Source: Blastomussa wellsi | Taxonomy: Eukaryota; Cnidaria; Anthozoa; Scleractinia; Plerogyridae | NCBI GenBank assembly: GCA_947652115.1 | Contig: OX393565.1 | Coordinates: forward strand, 25,650,723 to 25,714,722 | Length of the DNA stretch: 64,000 nucleotides | Reading direction: 5' to 3' | Shown: piece by piece, positions 13,401 to 25,400 of the stretch | Layout of the letters: each line of letters opens with the position of its first letter | Position numbering within the stretch: position 1 is the first letter of the stretch | Notes under the pieces: generated by a model | Database searches by the model: none | What the model saw: the letters and a program-made list of their open reading frames with translations, nothing else | What the model was told of the DNA's origin: nothing | Position numbers and translations under genes: made by a program

Positions 13401-16400
13401 TTTAAGAATTCAAGAAAAGAGCAACGCATCTGTGGAAGATGCAAAGCCAAAAGAGGAACCTGACGCTCCTGTAAAACCTGTCAGGTAAGCGGGAAACGCA
13501 GTTCACCTCATTGACCGGTAGTATGAAGGCCGGCACTTTGGCTCAACTTCAGCCGTTTATTGAGTCCGCGTTCTTTGCTCCACCCAGAAACCGGACTCCC
13601 AGAACGACTAGAGAGCCTAGAAGTGATTACCGCTCTTTCCCTGGAAAGAGATGCGATGCTAGTCCTAAAACATCGGTTTAGCATTTTAACAGGTTCCCCC
13701 CAACAGTTCTCGGTTTCTCAGGCGATGTCCCTTTTCAAAGCCTTTCAGTTTTAGCGTACAATTGTGAGTGTGATCTGCGCGCGTTTTCCTTCTCCCCAGG
13801 CTACGCTCGGCTCGTTGGGGACAGAAAAAAAATTGGCCACATTTTGATATGGCAATATTTATCATAATGTTTGTTAACTTTAATCTCGCGATTTGTATAC
13901 TGTTTTTCGCGCAAGTCTCGCCGTGGAATTCTTTCGCTAGCTAGGCAGTAAACTTCCCTCCTGGTAAAAGAAAGCTATAATTTTAATTAAATTTATTCTT
14001 GAACGTGTTTTCTTGCAGGCCGCGACAGATCCCAGCGATTCTTGTCAGGCAGCCAAGTGAAGACTCGCCGTCGGGAAGAGAAGAAGAATTTGCGTATGTC
14101 GATTAATATTAACATTCAAATTTCTTCCTTTTAGTCTCCTCAAATTTCTTATAGTTTTGGTTGAAAGAAGATAATTTTTGACAGATAATTAGTGTTTTTA
14201 TTCTCACAACCTCAGTGTGCGTCAGGAGATTTTTCGAGTTAAGGTTGCTGTGCCTCGTTGGACTGTTCGTCACACACATGATCATGGGGAGTTTTGGGCC
14301 AAAATTTTTTCAAGGGTGGGGGAGGGGGGGTGACGGTGTGGTGCGCTTGCCAACCCGGCTCCAAACTTTGTCGCCGGGTTGGCAAGCGCACCACACCGTA
14401 ATCCCCCTCCCCCACCCTTGAAAAAATTTTGGCCCAGAGACTCCCCATGATCATGTGTGTGGGGAAGCAAGGAGAGAGCAGCGGGAAACAAAAGGAGAGA
14501 CCCTGCACCAAAGAGGAAACATGGAAAACAGCGCGGCCACAAAATCAATGGGGCAACTGGAGAGGAAACTCAAATTTCACATTTTGGCTCAGGAATTATT
14601 TTTTTTCATTTGAAGAAATGCGCGCACATCAATAGAGAACATGGCGGATCATTATGACTTAATTCTTGACAGAGCAATCGGGCTTTTCCGAGAAAGAAAT
14701 CGAAACGTTTTACCTTTTGTGAGAGGTGGAAAAAAACTTTTTGAGAGTGGTTATGAATATCGTGAATATCTTGGAAAACTTAATGAAGATCTTGAAGATG
14801 TTTTGGTTTTTGCAGAAAGAGAGAGAGAAAGAGGCAAGATGTCACAAGAAAGGTTGGAAAGATTTGTGAAAGATTTGATTGATAAAGTTGGAGACACAAA
14901 TCTAGGTGATTTTCTTGAGTATAAAATGAAAAATGATATTCATCTTTTCCAAAAGCATTATGATCCTGTTAAGTTTGGAGAAATTGCAAGAAATGGAATG
15001 AAAGATAATTCAATTCTTGGATTTTCTTTGCCGAGTTTGAAACTTTTGTTTCAAGGACTGCAAAGCGAAAATCTGTCAAAAGAAACTTTTGACAGATTTC
15101 TTTTGACAGAAACAGATTTCAAAGGATGGCTCCACGTGTGGAAAATGCAGGTATCACAACTGAACTTTAAAAATAAAGACCGCTGGAATTACCTTTCAAA
15201 AGATTTTTATAACCCTGCTGCACTTGATATTCAAGTATTTGCAAAAGAGTACCGCGGAAAGTTCATTGAACTGCTAAAAAAAGAGCTGGAGGAGTTGGGG
15301 AAGGTGAAAGTATTATTTTCTTTTGACACACAGTTTTCAAGAAAGAAAATTGAAAATGAAAAGGAGAGGAAAGAAACCATCAAACAGTATTACATAAGTC
15401 AAACGTATATTTTCCAAAAATTTGATGAAGAAGAGATCACGGAAAAATTCAATGAATTTATTGGAGAATCAATGGGCAAAACAGAAGTTTCAGTTGATAA
15501 ATCAGAAATGAAATTTGAAGGAATCAGACAAGTGTACGTGCATGTGGCAAGATATGAACCATTGGAAGGAGGATCATGGATCAGAACACCAGACAAGCTT
15601 TTTGCAAAGAAAGCAATAATCAACGTGCAAAACACAGACAACAAGTGCCTGAAGTGGGCGCTGAGATCAGCACTTTACCCAGTCAAAGATCATGCGGAAA
15701 GACCCAGCAAATACAAAAATGTTGACGAAAAAATGAACTGGAAAGGAATCGATTTCCCAACACCAATCAAACAGCTAAAAAATCTTGAGGAGCAAAACCC
15801 AGGACTGGCAATCAATTTATATGGCTGGGACGCAGAAAAAGACTGTTTCATGGGCGGGTTGTTGTTCAGCAAGAAAGGACCAGAAGTGGAAAGGATCAAC
15901 TTGATAATGATTGTGTCCGGAGAGAGAAACCATTACTGCTGGGTCAAAAGAATGAGCGCCCTGATTTATGATCAGACAAAACATAACGGAAAAAAGCACT
16001 TCTGCAATCTGTGTATTTCACATTTCAGAACAGAAGAAAAGCTGGAAGAGCACCAAAAACATTGCGAAGGTTTGGAGGGCAGGCCCGCGGTGATCGAGAT
16101 GCCCGAAAAAGGGAAAAACATTCTGGAATACCAAAATTCCCAAAAACAGATGAAAGCGCCTTACGTGATTTATGCAGACTTTGAAGCGCTGGTAAAAAAG
16201 GTTGAATGTCGCGAAGAGCAAGGGTGCACAGTGAAAACTGAAATCCACGAAGCATGCGGGTACGCCTGGGTGTGTGTGAGAAGCGATGGAAAAATCGTGA
16301 GCAGAGGTTTTTACAGAGGGGGGGATGCGGCGGAAGTTTTCTTGGAAGAAATTCAAAAAGAGGAGGAAATTTTGAGAGAAAGGGTGGAAAAAGCCAGCAA

Positions 16401-19400
16401 AAAGAAATTTGAAATTGGACAGGAAGACTGGGCTGCATTCAAAACGGCAAAAAATTGCCACATTTGCAACAAAAGTCTGCTGGTAAAAAATTTCTCGGAC
16501 AAAAGACCTGTCTGGAAAGGAAACATTTTTTTGGGACAAGCGCATTTCGGTTGTTTCTGGAAAAGGAAAGAAAAAGAGAAACTTTTTCTGAAAAAGCCGG
16601 ACAACCCCCCAGAACAAAAAGACTGCATTTTCTGCAAAGAACCACTGATAAGACCATTTTTCAGAGATGCTGTGAGAGACCATTGCCACGTGACAGGCAA
16701 GTTTCGCGGAGCAGCACACAATGAGTGTAATTTCAAACTGAAACTGAAACCCAAAACATTCAAAATCCCTGTTGTATTTCACAACTTTTCAGGCTACGAT
16801 TCACACCACTTGATGCAGGGGGTGGCAAAGCAGAACAAAGATGTGAAATGCATCGCAAAAACCATGGAAAAGTACATTTCATTTTCATTGGGGAATCTGC
16901 AGTTCATTGACAGTCTGAATTTCATGCAAGCGAGTCTCAGTTCACTTGTGGGGGCAACGCCAAAAGAGGAACTGAAAATCACCAAAAAAGTGTTTGAAGA
17001 CAAGGGTCCGGTTGATCTGTTATTCCAAAAAGGGGTCTACCCGTATGAGTACATAGACGCCTGGGAGAGGTTCGGCGAGACACAGCTGCCGCACAAAAGA
17101 ATGTTCTACAGCAAACTGAATGACGAAGAGATTTCAGACGCGGAATACGCGCACGCGCAGAGGGTGTGGGAAGCGTTTGGATGTGAAAATCTGGGGGACT
17201 ATCATGATCTGTATGTGTTGACGGACGTGACGCTGCTGGCGGATGTTTTTGAAAATTTCAGGGATTTGTGTCAAGAGCAGTACGGGTTGGACCCGGCGAA
17301 TTATTTCACATCACCAGGATTGAGCTGGGACGCGCTTTTGAAAATGACAGACATGAAGCTGGAGCTCCTGACCGACATTGACAAGCACATATTCGTGGAA
17401 AAAGGGATGCGCGGCGGGATCTCAAATGTGAGCAAAAGGTATGTCAGGGCCAACAACCCGGAGGTGGAGGGATATGATGAGACCAAACCGAAAAAATTTC
17501 TCATGTATTTCGACGCGAATAATCTGTACGGCTGGGCCATGTGCCAGCCAATGCCTGTGCGAGGTTTTAAATGGAAAAAGGACCTGCCCACGGAAGAAGA
17601 GATCCGGAGGAAAAAAGAAGACGCGAAGAAGGGCTGGATCCTCGAGGTTGACCTCGAGTATCCGGCGGAGCTGCACGAAGCGCACAACAGCTACCCGCTG
17701 GCGCCAGAAAAAAAGGCGGTAAAACAGGAGGACATGTCCGGCTACCAGCACCGCCTGATGAAAAAGCTGGAAATAAAAATTCCAAAAGAAAAGAAACTGC
17801 TTCTGACCCTGGAAGATAAAAAGAACTACGTGGTGCACTACAGGAACCTGCAGTTCTATCTGAAACAGGGGATGAAACTGAAAAAAGTGCACAAGGTTCT
17901 GGAGTTCGAGCAGACGGCGTGGATGAAACCGTACATCATGAAGAACACGGAGCTGCGGAAAAAAGCGAAGAGCGCTTTTGAGAAAGACTTTTACAAACTG
18001 ATGAACAACTCGGTGTTCGGAAAAACGATGGAGAACTTGCGGAAGCGAACGGACATCAGAATCGTGAAAAGCGAACAAAAACGGAAGATCAGAAAACTGG
18101 TTGCAAATCCGCGGTATGCCAGGTTCGAAAACTTCACAAAAAACATGGCGGGCATCCACCTGCACAAGGGGAAGCTGGTGCTGAACAAACCGGTGTACAC
18201 GGGGATGACGATCCTGGACAACAGCAAGATCCTGATGTACGACTTTTTCTACAACCACCTGAAAAAGCAGTACGGCGACAAGTGCGAGCTGGTGTACACG
18301 GACACGGACAGCCTCCTGCTCGAGATCGAAACAGAAGACGTTTACAAGGACATCGCGGCAACGCTGGAAATGTACGACCTTAGCGATTACCCGAAGGGCC
18401 ATCCACTGCACTCAGACGAGAACAAAAAGGTCCTGGGCAAAATGAAAGACGAGTGCGCGGGAGCTCCGATCGCGGAAGCCATCTGTCTCAGGTCAAAAAT
18501 GTATTCCATCTTCCGAGAGGACGAAAAAAATATCAAAAAGGCGAAGGGGGTGAAAAAGTGCGTCGTCCAGAAAAACATCAAACACGAGCATTACCGTGAA
18601 ATGATTTTTGGTGAGGAGAAACGGATGAAGCATGGGATGAACATTCTGCATAGCAGGGGGCATGAAATTTACTCCATGCACGTGGACAAGATTTCACTGT
18701 GCGCGTTCGATTCAAAACGCTGGATCGCGGACGACGGGATCCACACAAAAGCATACGGTTTCAAAGATGCCCCTCTCACAGAAGAGGAACTCGAAGAGAT
18801 GGCGGCTTTTCTGGAAGGCATTCACTTTAATGTTTGAGCCACCTCACGCGGGTCCAAACTTTGTAAATAATTCACAATGGCTTGATCAAGAAAAATGACT
18901 TCCTTTTCACAGGATGGGCAGGGTTTTTGAAAAACAACAGAGCATGCATTATTGGAAAGCTCTTTGATGGCGCGTTTTTTTCCTTTGCTTGAGGTTTGAA
19001 CAATAACACCGTTGCGTCCACGGCCCATTTTTCAAATTTAATTTGTTTGTTCAACTGTCCACGCTGGCCGGCGGGAGAACGGTGTTTTTAGGAATAACCA
19101 TCAGCTCTTCACGCACAAAACCGCGCTTGGGTCCATCATGCAAATAGTACAGAACGGGCTGATCTGGTTTTTGTAAAACTTTTTCAATGGTGAAAACTTT
19201 CAAAGACCAAATCGGATCCGTGGCTCTTTTTTTCCCCCCTTCAAGCTCACCAGGTTCGTAAAGATGGCGAACCTGAACAAGATATGGCAGGATTTTTTCA
19301 TCCTTCCCAACAGGTCTGTGATAAGCAGTCGAAGGTTTCGAATAAACAGATTTCTCTTTGATTGCAACAGCGGGTTTCTTTCTGATGAGGCTGGTCACCT

Positions 19401-22400
19401 CGTTGTTCAAAGCCGAAACAACTTCAGGAAGCCTTTTAACCCATGCCCTGGACCGCTGGCCCTCAGGCAGCCGCATTTCCACGGCATACTGGTGACCGAA
19501 CAGGCGTTCGGCAAGGGTGCGGTTGAAACGTTCAACAATGGCCTGATCGCGGTGAATGTTGACACGCCCGCGCCGGATGAAAGTTTTGTGGTTTTCCATG
19601 ACTTTCGTCACGTCGCCCATGAATTCACGCCCAGGGTCAACTTGCAACATTTCAGGCCATTTCAAAGGGCCGCGCTTGTAAATTTTCTGAAAAGCCTGAG
19701 CAACCTCATCAGAATTTTTTGAGGTCAAGGGTTCGGACTCTTTGAAACGGCTGGCCACGTCGACAACGTTCAGCGCGTATTTCCAGACTTTGCGACCGCG
19801 AGGCAGTTTGTCGTGAGGCAAAAAAAGAAGGTCCGCCTGGTGGACCTTGTTGGGTAAGGACACGTCGAATTTCGGTCGAGGAATATGCTTCGGCGCCGGA
19901 AGGAATATCTGCCAGAGGGCTTGCTTGATCAACCACTTTTTTGCGGTGTCTTCCGGGACTTTTGCAGCCGCGGCCAGTTTTTTGATGGCGGCAATGCCTT
20001 TCCAATAACCGCCAGGGCTGTAGTATGTCTTCGCGAGTTTGGTGTCCATATAAACGAGGTGAAAAAAAGTTTAAATGTTAGGAGATGAATCTTGTTTTGG
20101 TTTTCCCGCAAGAGGCGCATTTGACTTTCAGAAAGGTTTGCCCATTTTTGGTTTTTCCGAGTCTTTCACTCCCACGAACGTTGGGGGTGATCTTCTTCTC
20201 ATACACACAGTAGAAATCCATATAAAAGAGGTAAAAAAAAGTTTAAAAGAACCGGAAAGCAGCGTAGCCCAAAGCGAGAGCCCCGGCCCCGACGAACATG
20301 AGTTCACCATTTTTTTGCTGCTGGCTTGGTTGATAAAAATCAGAAAACTTCGGCTCTTTGGGAGGAGCCATTTGCTCTTCAGGATGCGCCTGGTTGTAGA
20401 GTTTGAAAGCGTAGTCAGTGTTGGTGAAGTTCTGCTTGGCTTCCGCTTTTATGTGCTCGTTTGTTGCAATCCAGTCGAGAAGTTTAGTGCGGTCGCGCGA
20501 GTATTTGGCGTACGCAGCTTGATACGCCTCGAGAGCTCGGTCGTGGCGCTCTTTTTCTTCAAGAGCGGCCTTGTCACTGCCTCCAAAAGCCTTCGCCAGA
20601 TAATTGCCGCCGATGAAAGCCGCTGCGTTCAACACAGCCCCGCCAACCATAATTGCGATACTTGCCATGATTATAAAATCGGCGGCATTTTTCAAATGAT
20701 TTTCTCAAAGTTTGTCGGGTAAGATTTTCTGGTCCTCCAGGTACTTCTTGAGCCAGATGCTGCCTGCCATCACACCAGTGAACATTGCGAAGTTTTCGAC
20801 AGAATCTGAAGGGTCATCTGTAAAACTTCTCCTGAACGTTTTTTTGGCAACCCACCCAATGCCTGCTGTGAGGCCAACGAGAGTCGCGGCATCCAGAACG
20901 GTTTTAACGAGCTTGTTGTCAGACATGTTTGGTATGAAAGAAAAAAAATAAAAGTTCAAAAGAAATTTTTTTTGGCAACTTTCATTTTTTGATTACAAAC
21001 ATCTCAACTTGTCTTTCATGTTTTGATTACAAACATCTCAACTTGTCTTTCAATTGTTTTTTCGAACATTCAAGCTCATCCATTTCATAATCCCTGAGCC
21101 TTTCCAATTCATTCAATTGTTCTATTTTATTTTTTACTGTCTCCTCTTCCGTGTTTTCCTCTCTCAACATTTTCAATGCTTCTTCCAATTCTCTCCGGAT
21201 CGTTTTGATTGCTTCTTCATATTTTTTCACAATAATTTCTGTTGTATTTATAAAATTTTTCAATTCTGTTACAGTGAACATTGCTAAGTTTTCGACAGAA
21301 TCTGAAGGGTCATCTGTAAAAATTATCCTGAACGCTTTTTTGGCAACCCACTCAATGCCAACAGTGAGGCCAACGAGAGTCGCGGCATCCAGAACGGTTT
21401 TAACGAGCTTGTTGTCAGACATGTTTGGTATGAAATAAAAAAATAAAAGTTCAAAAGAAATTTTTTTTTTGGGCACATCTTCATCCATTGCGCGGGTGGA
21501 ATTATGACGAAACAAAAATTCAAATGAAATTAATCATCCATATACCGAATTCCACGTTTTTTCGGCTTCGGTTTCGGAGTCTGTGGTGAAGGTTCCGCAT
21601 CCACGTGGGTTGGTTGTGGGGCTTGCTCCACAGAAGTTGCCTGGTTCTTTTTGAAAAAGGCCTTTATGTCTTCACGCTTGACATAAGTTGTGAGAAGCGT
21701 GACGCCAATTCCGGCGATTGTGATCAATTGGTTTGTGGTGAGACCGTTTTCTGCAGCAGGCTTTGGTGCGGGCTCTGTTGTGGTTTCCACCCCCACTGCA
21801 GGTGCAGATTGTTTTGCCATTTTCTCTTCATAAGCTTGTTTGTGCGCTGCGCGGGCCTCCTGAGTTCTTTTTGCAATATCTTTGCCAGCAGCCACTCGCT
21901 TGGGATTTTTGGGCTTTGTTACCGGCGTTTGTGAAGTTACTTGGCTCGTCTGTGGTGCCGGCGTTTGTGAAGTAACTTGGCTCGTCTGCGGAGGGTTTGG
22001 TGCTTGCCCAACTGGGTTTGCTTGTGCGGTTGGTTGTTCTTCAGCCATTGTATAAAAACAAAATTAATATTCAATTCTGAATATTACTTTGCAACTTCTG
22101 TGTAATTATTCATTAGTTGGTGTGTCAACCTCAGGGGCAATGTACACAGGCTGTCCGTCCCAAACTTTTGGATCCCCGGAGGGGCCTCCTCTGAAATCAA
22201 TGTGTTTTGTTGTGATCAACACTGCGTTGGCCAGAGCGAGAAAACGGCCGCAAGACAAAGCGGCGCTGCCGGCCAGGTTGGAGAGCTCATTGCTGATGAT
22301 CCAGTCGTTTCTCAGATCTTTTTGCAGAGCATTGATGTCGTCGATGTCGACGGCCATTCCGACCGCTTTGGTTGTAAGAAAAATGATGCTGTCGATCAAG

Positions 22401-25400
22401 CTGTCCGTTGTTTTTGAGCCCACATAAGCCTGGTAGCGTTTGGTGTATTTCTCGACATCTTTGTCAGAGAGGCGTTTCACTTGCTCGTGTGAAAGCTGCT
22501 CCCCGATGGCTTCTTTTGATTTTCCTGTTGACACAAGCCGGGCCAACTGCTCGCGCATCGCGGGGATATCAGGCTGCGTTGAAACAACAGCGGGGACAAT
22601 GCCGGCGGGCGCGCTCGCTGCCTCAGCTTCAAGCAAGTACAAGCCCGACAAGTCCAAGTCATCGAGTTTTGATAAGTCCGCCATTTTATATTTGTGAATT
22701 TTTATTCATTTTTAATTTTTAATTGGGGTGAGGGGTGAGGTGTGTGGAATTTTATTCCGAACGGGTACTGAAGTGCGAACACAAGGCAGGAGAACTGTGT
22801 TTCTTTCAATTTTGAAATGAGGTCTTTGAATTCATCTTGAGAAAGTTCGCCGGCGAATTCATCAAAAACCGCTTTCAATGTCTTCCACGAGGGCGTGTAA
22901 AAAAGCACAAGCGCCGCAGCGTTTTCGCGGAAAGAGGCCGTGATGCTGGTCATCTTTTGGGTTATCACCCACGTGCTGATCCCTGCGTGGCGGCCGCTGA
23001 ATGCGAGTTCGACCAGCTCGCCTGTGCGCTTTTTCACATCTTTCGAGGCTGCGCAGTCATCGAGGATAATGAGCGCGTTGGTGCCCTCCAAAAAAAAGTA
23101 AACATACTTCAAAAATTTTTCAACTTCATGCTGTACGCAAACCACGACATAAAAACGCGGGTCTTTCTCAGCGAAACGATGAAAAGTCATGTTGTGTTTG
23201 AATGTCGGGCAGATGAGTGCAATGTAGTCAAACTTGCCGTGGAAAGGGCCGCGGAGCTGATCCACCACAAACTTCGTTTTGCCTGAATTAGTCGGTCCAA
23301 TTACGAGAGCGTTAAACGGTATGTTGCCTGTGTCCATTTTATTAGTACTGCACATCTTCTAATTGCTGCCCAATTATATTCATCTGCGAGTCACTGATAA
23401 CAAAGACGTGGCAGTTCACGTTGCCTGAGTTTTTGGCATTCCGCTCGAGTTCAAGCTGGACTCCATCTTGTGTGTTTACAAGCCGCGTGCCGCTTCCGTG
23501 AATTTTTTGACTTTCCATTGAGCGAAGATCTATCAGAAGCCCGAACTTGTTTTCGGTGTAAAACTTTTTCAGATTCATGTTCGGTGTTTTGTTTTTTGAC
23601 TTACCAAAGAAGCGGTAAACTTCACCCCAGATATCCTTTCCTTCGATGCCGTTATTGTAAATCATGTTGGGCTTGCCGTTCACCGTAACGGTGACTTTTG
23701 TCAGGTCTGGGTTGATGTACTTTTCTGAATCCCTGGTGCCGGCTTCATAAGGCTCAACGAAAAGGAGAAGAAGACCTTTCAGGGACCTTCTCTGCGAGTT
23801 TACTCTGAGGTTTATCCTTGTGTCAGTGCCTTTTGAGAAGGTGTGCACAAATGGCCGCTCAACATGATCGTAAAGGAATTCCTTACCTGAGGAGTAAACA
23901 CTTCGCGCTTCGTCCGCCAGAGGCTTGCTCCTCATCATTTCGTACTCGAGCTGGATGTTTGTCAGCTTGTATTTCAGTTTTGTTACGTCAGAGCCTTTGA
24001 CAACCTGCGAGGCCGGCGCAAGGGTAAGCACAAACATGAGGTCGTGGTAAAGAGCTTTGGGGTAGAAAACGCCGTGGTCGGTCAGGATCTGGTGGTCCAG
24101 TTGGATTCGATATTTTGTTCCGAAAACCGTGTTAAGTGCGTTTTCCGCGCCCACACCCGAGGTTTTTTTATCCCCCGCATTTGAGCGGATCTTGCAGAGG
24201 TCTTCGGACTGAATACCCTCGAGCAGCATGTTGTCCCGCTCCTCCTGTGAGAGGAAAAGGTCCTCCCAGATCTTGAAAATGTCATACCCCACCGTGTCCT
24301 GCAGTATGGTTCCAGCGTACTTAACAGTCAGCCTGTCGACAAGAGCACGGGAGACGTTTTGTACGAGGAAGTTGTTGGCGTGCCCTCCAGCCAGGTCGAT
24401 GTTAAAGAGAAGTGAGATCGAGCCTGGCACGAGGACCTCGTTCTCATTCAGCTTGGGCACGTAAACATACAACGTCTCGCCGGGGTTGGCTTCGCTGGGA
24501 TTAAAAGTGATGCGCTTGACCGTGCGCTCGGCTTTCATTCCGCCAAAAATTTTTTCTTGGTTTGTTGGGGGAAGGTTTGCTTGCACAGACATGTTTATAC
24601 AACGCCGGACATTTATATTTAAATAAAAATAATTTGAATATATAATTTCGCGATGGCTAAAAGTGGAGAATTTGCATACGATGACCCTGATCTTGACCAT
24701 GATATTGACCACGATGATGACGATAAAGAGGAAACCACCGATGAAAAAACTCCTCTTATCCCTGGCGACTCATCCACACCTTGGCCTCAAGGTCAAGAGA
24801 TTGAGATGCAAACAATGTCTCACGAGAAAAGCGGGCTGCCAGATAAATCTTATACTGAAGAAACATCTTTTGGTGGAACAAGTGGAAGATATATAACAGA
24901 TGATGAGATTGAAAGAAGACTGAAAGCTTTAAGAAACGATCATACAGATTTATATTCCTCAGATAAAGCTGAAAATTATTATGAAATTTTAACTCAGGAG
25001 GGAAAAGATAAAGAAGCTAAACAATTAATAAATATTGTACAAAATGTGGAAATCGAACGTGCAAAAGAATTAATCAAAGAAAGATATCCAGAAGCAAACA
25101 TAACTAAATTGGGATTAAGGCTTGCAACTGCCGAAGAAGCAAAAACAAAACCAGGAATTAAATTTATGGATATTGTTGCTATTGGCAAAAATAGTGGTAT
25201 GATAAAGGTATTTCTTAATAATGGAGAAGATTTTCAAAGTTCTTTCTTTAAAACGGACTACATCAAAAAAGTGCTTGGCCGAAAGGCTTTAGAAATTGAT
25301 AATGAAAATTTAATAGAAACGAAGAAACAAAGTTATGAACTTGAAAAACAGATGAAAGAAAAACAAAAAGAACTGAAACAAAAAGAATCAATGGCAAAAG

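Noticed and set aside
16018..16782. 254-aa minus-strand ORF (and 17422-18411, 329 aa) in the polymerase region
   Set aside because: Both are exact antisense shadows of pPolB catalytic sequence, with skewed composition and no family features.
22106..22684. 192-aa protein considered as the maturation protease
   Set aside because: No conserved His...Asp/Glu...Cys order and a mainly helical, Ala/Leu-rich composition.
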